In this document: positions 33,610 through 43,100 of the stretch, in pieces
Numbering within the stretch: position 1 is the stretch's first letter
Layout of the letters: each line of letters opens with the position of its first letter
Assembly (NCBI GenBank): GCA_949316495.1
Contig: OX439007.1
Span: forward strand, 8,894,049 to 8,958,048
DNA from: Amphiduros pacificus
Taxonomy: Eukaryota; Annelida; Polychaeta; Phyllodocida; Hesionidae
Reading direction: 5' to 3'
DNA: 64,000 nt
Translations under genes and position numbers: made by a program
Notes under the pieces: model-generated
The model's input: the letters and a program-made list of their open reading frames with translations, nothing else
Told to the model about the DNA's origin: nothing
The model's database searches: none

Positions 33610-35274
33610 GGGCCCCCATAGGGGGGGTATGAAAAACCCAATAATCCCCTTTTTTTTACCTAAAAATCAAAAAATCCTTATCTTTTGTAGCCAAAAATCC
33701 TTAAATATTTTTCCCCTCAAATCTAAAAATCCAAAAGTATAAAACAAAAAATCCTAAAATATGTTTACATTTAGTACAAATTTATTTGGCAATGAATTAC
33801 ATAACATGCATGATATAACATGATATTTAGTGTTTCACACAGGTCATGCCACATTACAAAATGTACTTGCAGAGTCCACTTGAGCCCACAGAGTTTGAAA
33901 TTAACAGTAATCTCACTGTTATAGTGATACGGAGACACCCAATCCTTTTGAACATATTCAAAATTAGTAAAAAAAGTAATCTGTGTCTTTCCTTTTTTTT
34001 GAAACTCTTTTAGGCCTAGTGGCCCTTGTGTCACTAGTAAATGACAACTGAGATAATTCCTCACTAATTAACTCTTGCTGCTCATTGGGTGTCTCCGTAT
34101 CACCCTGATCCTTTATCAGGTCCAAAAGATTGATCAAAACCTCCTCATTCAGAACAATTATATCATCCTTTGGAACATATTCATAGTTAGTATCATCTAA
34201 AACAGTGATGACATTTTCTCTATCTATGACACATTGTTTTTGATTTGAGAACTCTGTGGGCTCAAGTGGGCTCTGCAAGTAGATTTCCCCTTTACATTTT
34301 CCCTTCTCAAGCATATCTTGCCTCAGTTTACATATATGCACATGTTTGATTGTGTTAATAACTACAACAGAACCTTTTTTGACATAGACACTTCTCCCTT
34401 GTGAGGGCTCCAACACACTCTGGCCACCAGTTGATGATTCAAAATCAACTGGTATTGGTATGACTCTGTCACTCACATAAACATTGAGTGGCAAGGTACC
34501 AGGCTTAACCTTTGTGCTTAAATTCCTAACAGTATTTTGACGTACACTTTGTCCAAATTTTTCATGCCACATAGATAAATCTCTCAAATCATTCTCAGTG
34601 ATATTTGCCTTTGAGGTGTTGGCCATTTGTGGCAGTTCTGTGTATTCCAATGGTATTTTACTCCTCTGGTAATATGATTTTCTGCTGGTAAAATATAGAA
34701 AACTACAATGGCACATCTGCTTTAAAAGTTCCCTCGTACATGATGCAAACTTGTATGCAAATTGTAAAGATAGGGGCATGTCAAGACCTTCTCTCATTCT
34801 TGAAAATAAATGTTCTACTACAAGAGTTTGGGCAGCTGATATGCTAAAGTTATAATTTTGGTTGATTCTGTCAAAAATATCTTGAACACTTTTTAGGCCT
34901 GAAATTATCCACTTGACATCAGAAATGCATTGTTGGGAGCAGGCCCCATCAGGTCCTTGGGGATTGTTTTTGCCTGTTTGCTGCTGTATGATGTTATTGC
35001 ATCCACTTAGGAAGTTATCAACATCCTCTATTGTGTGTATTATATCTGGAAGCAGTTTTTGTGCAGGTTTCTGACCTGGCATGTGTAGGCCAACAGCTAA
35101 TGCAAATTCATTTAGATGTTTCAAAAATAAAACCAATGCCTTTCCACTAGATATTACACAAACCTAAACACTTTCCTCAAAATCCAAAAATCCCAGATAT
35201 TTCACCCCAAAAATCCAATAATCCCTCTTTTTTAGACCAAAAATCCAATAATCCTAAAACCCTATGGGGGCCCC
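33610..35274 (-). mobile_element. 1.67-kb DNA transposon nested in pol, family unassigned
   Basis: The termini are perfect inverted repeats, ggggcccccataggg and ccctatgggggcccc, inside a 6-bp direct duplication. Both subterminal regions carry many copies of aaaaatcc or ccaataatcc, as expected for transposase-binding sites. One 390-aa ORF fills most of the interior. Near the left end, 33868-33940 repeats pieces of 34083-34285 in inverted order, so the copy is internally rearranged. TSD length and termini did not let me name the superfamily. Confidence 0.85.
33964..35136 (-). CDS. 390-aa transposon protein, possible transposase C-terminal part
   Basis: The frame occupies most of the nested DNA transposon. 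It has a helical first half with L-V-V-E-H-L-F-S-R-M-R near residue 109, a motif style seen in C-terminal regions of some cut-and-paste transposases, a Cys pair near residues 142-144 (C-H-C), and a basic C-terminus, R-P-K-R-V-S-K-K-R-K, that looks like a nuclear localisation signal. There is no recognisable DNA-binding domain at the start, so it may be a shortened protein or a non-transposase passenger. Confidence 0.5.
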   Translation of the reverse strand: MVLFLKHLNEFALAVGLHMPGQKPAQKLLPDIIHTIEDVDNFLSGCNNIIQQQTGKNNPQGPDGACSQQCISDVKWIISGLKSVQDIFDRINQNYNFSISAAQTLVVEHLFSRMREGLDMPLSLQFAYKFASCTRELLKQMCHCSFLYFTSRKSYYQRSKIPLEYTELPQMANTSKANITENDLRDLSMWHEKFGQSVRQNTVRNLSTKVKPGTLPLNVYVSDRVIPIPVDFESSTGGQSVLEPSQGRSVYVKKGSVVVINTIKHVHICKLRQDMLEKGKCKGEIYLQSPLEPTEFSNQKQCVIDRENVITVLDDTNYEYVPKDDIIVLNEEVLINLLDLIKDQGDTETPNEQQELISEELSQLSFTSDTRATRPKRVSKKRKDTDYFFY

Positions 35275-35653
35275 GTAGGTTAAGATGGGTTTGGAAGTGA
35301 ATAGGGACTGAGCTGCCTTCCGCAACCACAACAATCTTGCTGGCTGAGACTTGTCGGGGGAATGAGTCGTCAGGACAGAATGCATGTACGGAGGCAAGTG
35401 TGATGATGCTACGTTGTGCTCCGGAGTCTAATAAGGCATCTATGGTACTAAACTTCGTTTTCGTCGCAATGCGGCCGTCAGAAGAGAGGGGAAAAAATTT
35501 TATATCATTGGGCAAATGGGCTTTTATATCATTGGCCAAATGGGCAGGGTGATCTAGTGGTACAGAAGCAGGGCAGACGGAGACCAAGGGGTCGACATGT
35601 GAGTCAAGGGAGTGAGGGGACATCTTTGCAAAATAACAGTGAACCTCGTTCAA
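35177..35653 (-). CDS. aspartic protease region (fossil pol part)
   Basis: This frame contains the protease active-site box A-L-L-D-S-G-A-Q-R-S near residues 72-81, typical of Gypsy elements. It reaches the nested DNA transposon, whose right border at 35274 lies inside the protease region. The frame's last ~30 residues are transposon sequence, not protease. Confidence 0.75.
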   Translation of the reverse strand: MNEVHCYFAKMSPHSLDSHVDPLVSVCPASVPLDHPAHLANDIKAHLPNDIKFFPLSSDGRIATKTKFSTIDALLDSGAQRSIITLASVHAFCPDDSFPRQVSASKIVVVAEGSSVPIHFQTHLNLRGPHRVLGLLDFWSKKEGLLDFWGEISGIFGF

Positions 35654-35733
35654 TATGTCTGATTTACTATGGTTTATTGCGATATTAAACGAATCACTAC
35701 TCCTATCACGTGGCTCACAGGGCGGGACAGGAG

Positions 35734-37128
35734 TTAGTAGTTTTCCTGCCGATATTGAGGCCTATTGTCCGGTCTTGACCCCGAACGGCGCTGGTCATTG
35801 AAAGGGGGGCGGCTTGAATTGTATCTACCATCGTTTCCCTGCCTGTTGTTTGGATAAGGTCTATTTTGGGATGGGCGCAGACTGTTTCTACCGCTATTTT
35901 GTTCATAACGGTCTCGGCTATACCCCGTCTCAAAACGGCCAGTAGAACGGTTAGAACGATTGTCTGGCCTCGGGGGGGTACGGGGAGCTTGGTCGCGGGA
36001 AGCGTGGAATTTATCGGGACAGAAGATAGAGAGGTGAGAATCTCGTCCACAGAAACTGCAGTCATGGCGCGCCTTGCAATCTCGGATCCAATGGCCGGAA
36101 TTTCTGCAAAAAAAACAGAAGGAGTCGCCCTCCTCTGGACGATTGCCCAGCCTATGTAACCCTTTTCCAACGTCTGCGACCTCTTCACGGAGGGCAGCCA
36201 AAGTGGAGGATTGCTGTGCCAAAAACTGGGACGTAGAGTCGGGTGGTGAAGCTAACCCATTTAGAGTGATGGAGGAATCACCCGTCATTGTGCAAACTGT
36301 TTCAGCTAACTTAATTTGTTCAATGGTGTCATCAAGTGTTTTGGGCGATTTTCCCACCACAAAAGCTTTTAGACTAGGAAGGAGACCCCTAACCAATATT
36401 TTCTTAGTCTCCATATCATCTTTCTGTAACCTCTGACACTGACTGAGGACATCATTGATGTACGTTTCAGCAGATTCTTTCTTTCTTTGGCTTCTAGCGT
36501 CCAAAGATTGCTCGAGCAGCCAAGCATTAGTCTCACTGCCGAAAAACTTGACAAAAGCAGCATAGAAGGAGTCCCAAGAGCTAGTGACATCTGGGGGCAG
36601 GGAAAGGTACCAAACGTCTGCTGCGCCATGTAGTAACATGCGACAAGCGGGTACTTTCAAATCTGCGGGGGTATGGGAAAGCTGGGTGTAAGTAAGGAAT
36701 TTGTTCATAAAGCGGAGGGGATCATCTGTGGACCTACCATGAAATGGAGGGGGGAGAAGTGATTTAGAACCTTGTCTCTGTTGGTGGATCTTGTTATCTT
36801 TCGATTGTGCATTTAGCATGTCTACAATGTCAGTTTGAGCACCGGCAATATCAACACTACGCAAATGGTCTATGATTTGATGTAGCATCTCTTGTACATT
36901 CTCATCCTCAGCCATCTCTACAGACGGGGTTCGGGAACGATCAGGGCCGGAAATGTCAGGGTTAACAAACTGGATAGGCGCCTTTGGTATGGGGAGAGCC
37001 TTTCGGGCGTTTTCTGCGACGAGGAAAGGGCCGAATTGAACGTCCGAACCTGAGTCGGAGTCAGATGGGGTAGAAGCGCGGGGGTGAAGCGGAGAAGTGC
37101 TGCCCGTACTGGCGGATGTGGGAGACAA
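35734..37128 (-). CDS. gag with two zinc knuckles (fossil part of the LTR element)
   Basis: The 464-aa frame starts M-S-P-T-S-A-S-T and has a capsid-like central region (F-H-G-R-S-T-D-D-P-L-R-F, then a W-X-X-F-Y-A-A-F-like stretch) and two C-x2-C-x4-H-x4-C zinc knuckles near residues 337-370. An Arg/Asn/Tyr-rich tail follows. This is a standard Gypsy gag layout. It is the first coding part after the 5' LTR, about 200 bp from it. Confidence 0.88.
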   Translation of the reverse strand: MSPTSASTGSTSPLHPRASTPSDSDSGSDVQFGPFLVAENARKALPIPKAPIQFVNPDISGPDRSRTPSVEMAEDENVQEMLHQIIDHLRSVDIAGAQTDIVDMLNAQSKDNKIHQQRQGSKSLLPPPFHGRSTDDPLRFMNKFLTYTQLSHTPADLKVPACRMLLHGAADVWYLSLPPDVTSSWDSFYAAFVKFFGSETNAWLLEQSLDARSQRKKESAETYINDVLSQCQRLQKDDMETKKILVRGLLPSLKAFVVGKSPKTLDDTIEQIKLAETVCTMTGDSSITLNGLASPPDSTSQFLAQQSSTLAALREEVADVGKGLHRLGNRPEEGDSFCFFCRNSGHWIRDCKARHDCSFCGRDSHLSIFCPDKFHASRDQAPRTPPRPDNRSNRSTGRFETGYSRDRYEQNSGRNSLRPSQNRPYPNNRQGNDGRYNSSRPPFNDQRRSGSRPDNRPQYRQENY

Positions 37129-37307
37129 AGGGGCCTTGCTACCACTGTAGATGTAGAATCGTCTTCAGCTAACGGAGGATCACGAGCCACTTGCAGCTTG
37201 GTGGAAAGCTTTTTAGAAGACCGGAGCAACATAGACTTATATTCAAGCAACAGGGCAGCAGGCAGGATCTCCATACAGTATCAGCAACGCTCAAAGCCAT
37301 AGATCGA

Positions 37308-37325
37308 TTCGGATATTCTCCACCA
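37308..37325 (-). promoter_or_regulatory. primer binding site
   Basis: On the minus strand tggtggagaatatccgaa starts three bases after the 5' LTR. TGG pairs with the CCA end of a tRNA; read on the plus strand, the site and its next bases resemble a tRNA acceptor and T-arm (…cggatattctccacca). I could not match it to a tRNA I know, so the primer identity is open. Confidence 0.6.
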
Positions 37326-37328
37326 TAT

Positions 37329-38057
37329 TGTTACCCACTACTGGAGAGTATCCGTCGTTGGGGGACGTGGACGGGGGATCAATACTCTACCAAATAGATA
37401 GATACTCTTATCTGTCCTACTCTATTGTACTGTACTGTACTTGTTAACCATAGCTCGCTTACTCGCTGGCTGTGAGTTCGGGCACGGATCCTAGCTACCA
37501 TATCATACCCTCATAAGAATGACGGGAAGTAAGGACTGCAGACACAGGATATACACAGTGTAATAGTTACCTTTATTCAGTGCTGTGATCCCTGCTTGTC
37601 TGGCTAGGCCGGCATGGCAATGAGCGAGGCATATAAACTACCAACTTTGCATGATACTTATGAAACCCTGACTATGTGCTAAACACCCGAGTCTATGTAG
37701 TCATGATACTGAGAGTCATGGATCTTCAGTGGCAAGTGGTCGTTGATCTCCTTCTTGGCTCCTAGACTGGGGTCTCTCTGTGCTCTGCGTGACTACCAAC
37801 AACGACCCGGACTCGCGGTTGCGCATCTCTTTTGAGGGGCTACTCCGCATCATCTGTGTATGGTTGCCTACGTGGCTTCCTCACGCGTCATCAAATGGAC
37901 TCGTCCTGCCTGCGTATCCAACTTCGGCTCATCCGTCCTACACGTGACTTTCACGGAGTGGTGGTTATGGTGACTCATCAACCATCAGTATCATGTTATT
38001 GTCTATGAATGTCTATATATTTCCAAGAGTCTCTGGGTGTGTATTCTATATCCTACA
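37329..38057 (-). repeat. right LTR (5' LTR in element sense), 729 bp
   Basis: This matches 10717-11445 with two substitutions by eye (near 37834 and 37929). The poly(A) signal on the minus strand is at 37572-37577. GTAT at 38058-38061 completes the target duplication. Confidence 0.92.
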
Positions 38058-38260
38058 GTATTGCCTTTTGGCCTGCGCAGTGCTCCATACCTCTTTAACC
38101 AGTTTGTCGAGGGTTTGGAATATGCAGCAATTCAGAACGGTGCTTCTTGAGACACTATACACTTATTAGATGATTTTTTTTGTCCATTAATGAAGATAGA
38201 GCCTCTTGTGAGCAAAGTTTACATGTGTTTACTGCCACATTTCAACGAGCTAGTTTTTAT
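38058..38260 (+). mobile_element. DIRS-like retroelement, right part, fossil
   Basis: Directly after the LTR element the plus strand reads L-P-F-G-L-R-S-A-P-Y-L-F-N-Q-F and then a L-L-D-D-F-F box, the next RT motifs of the DIRS-like copy that stops at 10712. Homology fades by about 38260. The copy is truncated and broken. Confidence 0.7.
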
Positions 38261-40190
38261 TTAAAAAATAATATAGAGCAAACATAATATAATATAATAT
38301 AGATCAAACATAATATAATATAATATAGATCAAACATAATATACAAAAAGTGAAACAAGAATTAGTTATTCTATTAAACAAGTTTGTTCATTTTAACCAT
38401 TATCTTAAACAACAAACATTTTTAGCTATTTATTATTATAGCTTATTAAAAATCAGATATACAAATGAATAACCTTGTGTGAAAAGGTATATCTAAATAT
38501 AATTTTGATAATGTTGATTAGTATTCCTTTTTAATTGTACAAGAATAGGAAGTCGAAATTGGTAAATAATCATTTGCACAAAAAAAAATGTTATATACTT
38601 TAATAAATAACATATGTTGATAACATATGTTGTTATTATTATTCCGTTTGAATTTTACTGGGATATAAAAAAGTGAAATTGGAGTAAAGCCCTGATAGAT
38701 GGGATTATATTTAAAGAAAATATTTGAATATCTGAATATAATAAAAAGAAACTGATGGGCTTGTAATTATACCTTTAGCCAGTTGATACATACACACTCT
38801 GGTGTTATGTGACACAAGATAAGATACTAAACCGAACCTCAAGCTTTACATTGCCAGTCATATTTTATTTATTCATATATGTATATTCTTTTAATATATC
38901 TTTTCACAGATTTGGTTTAAAATGCAGCTTAATTTCATATTATGATTCAGATTTTGATTGTGAGATAGTCGTAATGCATAATAGCAAGTGGTAGTATCAT
39001 TTTGTGTTCACAAAAAGATATTCATTAAAACAAAAACCATGGTAAAGTTTGAGAGGAATTGTTTTTATCAGATAAAAATACACTTGCACCACAATCCACA
39101 CATATAAATCATTTTTACCACACAAGTAACTACCATTGCTATTTATAATAAAATTAATCGTGTCATACAATTGATATATTGTCAAACAAATGCTAGAATA
39201 ATGTTATATACAAAATTAATATAAATGACTGCAAGATTTTAAAGTTAAATATGAACCCAAACGTTTGAGTTAAAGTCATTAACTGCAATACTAGAATAAT
39301 GTTTAAGTTTGAGATGATGAATATGCTTGAAATCTCCCAAATATATAACCGATTTCCGACTTAAAGGAATTATTATCATTTAGAAGGATCATTTATTGCA
39401 AACTGTTTCTCAGTAACTGCATGATTATCGTTATGTAAGTCCACATGTATAGATCAATAAACAAATATATTATAGAAATATATTGCTCATATTTGCATAT
39501 TTTATTATTTCTATTTATTGATATCAAAAATCTATTTTAGTTGTCTATTTAATATATTTATTATACTGTTGCCTCTGATTTTGAAAGCTATGCAACATAT
39601 TACACAAAAAAGAAAAGAAACAGGATCAATAAATTTGTTTAAAAACTGAACATTCTGCCCCTGCACCTGGCCAATACAAAGCGCAAAATGATCCGGAGGC
39701 TTCAAGAGAGAGTCCTGAATTTAAAAAAACATTAAATCAAGCAATCAAAACAGATTTGAATCGACAAAAAGAAGTGAAAATCTGCCAAGATACTGCAAAA
39801 AATACATAAACATATGTGGAATGTGTAACAGCGTGTTTGTAACCCACACAAATAAGAAAAAATGGGGTTTCTATTTCACATCTTGCCGACCACCTTTTTC
39901 AGAATTCAGAACTCATATGTCATTTATTCGGCCTTAAATACAAAAAGGTTTTAAATACACTTTGTTGTCCAAATTAAATTAAATAAAGATATCAGGCCAG
40001 GGAGACCCCTGTTAAGGTGGGTTTGGATATCCCACCACTACCACAGGGGCCACCCTGTTATGAAAGTAAATAATAAACAACTAAACACATTGCTCAAATT
40101 ATTCAACAAGATATAGCGCATACACTATTAGAAACCAAAAATATTTAAATGTCCTTATATTCACTGGAAAATATACAATATTAAATATCA
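38260..40190. other. non-coding, very AT-rich
   Basis: No gene recognised. There is a short repeat, atagatcaaacataatataa, three times at 38275-38345. The rest is AT-rich with short frames only. Confidence 0.4.
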
Positions 40191-40194
40191 TAAC

Positions 40195-43100
40195 TATTAT
40201 TATTATATTATTATTATTATAAAACATCTTTATTCTGGAAGGCATATCAGTTTACACTGGTTTTCATATACGTCCAGCACTCTCACAGTCATACATACAT
40301 TCACACTTATGACTAGAGATACACAGTTAAAACCCTTTAAAATGGCAATTAAAAACATAAAACATAAGAACATAAAATACATTAAAATACCATCATGTCA
40401 CATATAATACATATGCATTAGTTTAAAACCAGTTTAAGTTACTTGTTTACTCTGTGATATGTCAGTATCTCTTTCCTAGCATTTGTCTTGAAACATTCAA
40501 CACTGTTTGCTGCCTTTGTTTTTTCAGTTAATGTGTTCCATACTGATACTGACTGATAATCATATGATCTCTTGTATGTTTCGATCTTACACTTTGGAAC
40601 TATCAGGCCTTTGCTTCTTGTTTTATTATCATACACATTTTTCAGTAGAGTGTCATGGAGATATTGTGTGCTGTTATCATTTATTGCCTTATATACAACT
40701 GTGACAAGTTTAACTTTTCGTCTCGATTCAAGAGTGGGAATCTGTAACTCAGTTCTCATTGTGGTGCCATATTCCCTTCTGCTTCTGCCAAGAATAACCC
40801 TCATGGCATCATTTTGAAGGCCTTCTAATCTTCTACATTGGATTATGTTTAGATCTGTAAATAAGGAGCCACAGTATTCTATGCATGGTCTGATTAGTCC
40901 TATATACATGAGTTTCAACAAATCTATGTTTACATATGCTTTGTTTTTTCTCATTAACATAATCTTGTACTTTGCTTTTGCAGCTATTGTGTCTAGATGT
41001 TTATCCCACTGCAAATGTCTGTCTAATGTTACCCCTAAGTACTTGAAGTATTCCACCTGTTGTATCATCTCACCATCAACAAATACCTCTATACATTGCT
41101 TCTTCAGTCTTGCAGATGTTCCAATTAACATGACCTTTGTTTTCTTTACATTGAGTACTAAACTATTTTCTTTTAGCCATACATTGAGATTGTCCATATC
41201 TTTTTGTAACATGTTTTGAATTTCCCTGATATCTGGAGATGAATAGTACAAGCAGGTGTCATCAGCAAACAGGTTTACTGTACAGTGTTTCACATAGTTT
41301 GGTACATCATTAACATAAAGGGAGAATAACAGGGGTCCCAACTGAGAACCCTGTGGTACTCCCACATCAATGTCCATGGCATCTGACATTACCTCACCAA
41401 GCTTAACTACCTGCTTCCTTTCATTCAGATAGCCTTTGAACCACTCACACTCCAGATCACAAATACCATACATTGTTAGCTTGTCAACCAGGATCTGATG
41501 GGAAATGGTGTCAAACGCCTTCCTCAGGTCGAGGAAGACACAGCCAGTCAGACATCCCTTATTCATAGCTCCATACCAGTCATTTGTTGTTTGTAGTAAC
41601 AGTGTTTCACAACTGTGCTTTGGTCGGAACCCACTCTGATTTTTACACATTATGTTGTTATCTTTGATATATCTACTAATCTGCTTATAAACACATTTTT
41701 CAAGCAGTTTGGCCAGTACCGGGAGTACACTGATTGGTCTGTAATTGTCAGGATTAGAGAGTGAATCACTCTTATGTATTGGAGTGACCACTGCTTTTTT
41801 CCATATTTGAGGGATTTTTCCACTCTTTAGTGAGTTATTAAACACATGGGCTATTGGCCCTGAGATAACTGTGGCTGAGGCTTTCAGCACCTTTGGCGGT
41901 ATACCATCATATCCTGTAGCCTTTTTGCTATTTAAGTTACTCAATTCCTTTTCTATTTCCTCCCTGGTTATTATACTGAACTTAAATCGTATGTCCCTCC
42001 TGCTATCATTAAGTTGTGGCCTAAAATTCCCTGCTAGCCCCTGTGTTACCCTACGACCTACCGATGTAAAGTGCTTGTTGAATGCCTCAGCCATAGTTTT
42101 GGTTTCATCATATTCATGTCCGTCATATACAACTGTGTTTGGTAATGGTTTGTTTCTTTCATTTGGTAATAGTTTGTTTAGTATTTTCCACATTGTTGTG
42201 TTTGAGTTTTTGGTTTCAGCAATCATGACTTCAAAAAAGTCTTTCTTGCCTTTTCTTACCATGCTAGTTACTTGATTTCTGTATGTCCGGTAGTTGCTTT
42301 TATATTGTTCTATCAGTGAGTTATTCTTTTCAGTTTTGTATTTTTTATTCCAATAATCTCTTGTCTTCATAAGAGTCCTTACTTCATCAGTTATCCATGG
42401 CAATGTCTGTTGTCTTACTCGGAGTGTCTTTTTTGGTGCATGATCATTTAGCACTGATATATAGAGACTGTTGAAATGATCTACCTGATCATCAATGCTA
42501 TCAAATGCCTCTATAGTTTGCCATGGTACATTAAGAAGATCTGAAGTTAATTTCTGTGGGTCATAATGTTTGTAGCTTCTCACTTCTTTAATCTTACCAG
42601 GTGCCCGTTTGATACCTGCTGGGCGCACACCGTATACAATTCTATGATCACTCATTCCATGTTCTATGGCACCTGAGGTATCATAGCCCATGGGATAAGT
42701 GGTCATGTACACATCAATAGATGTTGAAGTCGTCTCAGTGATCCTAGTTGGTTCATTAATAAGATTTTCCATTTTGAAATGGCTACAATAGTCTTTTTGA
42801 TGTCTTACACGCTGTTTGACTTGTGCGTCATCTGATAATATGTCACAATTAAAATCGCCAGTTATGATAATTTCACTGTGACGTAGGGACTCTGCTTTTT
42901 CTGTTTCTTCCTTAAGAAATTGAAAGAATGGTTCAGCCCCTATAGTTTGTGGTCGATATGCAGTACAAATTATGATTGGACCTCTTCGTTTCTGTTTTAC
43001 TTTAACCCAAACCGATTCTATCTTTCCACTACAGATGTTTTGGGATACATCTTCATATTTTAGATTATCAGCTATATACATAATGATTCCACCACCTTTT

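Larger units (their letters stand above)
10717..38057 (-). mobile_element. giant Gypsy-type LTR retroelement with chromodomain integrase and F-like envelope
   Basis: The element is 27,341 bp including a nested 1,665-bp DNA transposon. It lies on the minus strand, so its 5' LTR is at 37329-38057. The 729-bp LTRs begin TG and end CA and differ at two positions by my count, implying recent insertion. In sense order: PBS, gag, protease, RT/RNase H, integrase with chromodomain, an ~85-bp tandem array, Pro-rich ORF, envelope, further ORFs, then ~10.5 kb without clear sense genes. Known Gypsy elements are mostly 5-10 kb, so the size is exceptional. The copy is nearly whole in parts, but pol is split by the nested transposon and has a few other breaks (about two to four in all). 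Confidence 0.9.

Noticed and set aside
36918-37274. 118-aa minus-strand frame overlapping the gag start
   Set aside because: Out of frame with gag and without gag-like features; taken as a shadow.
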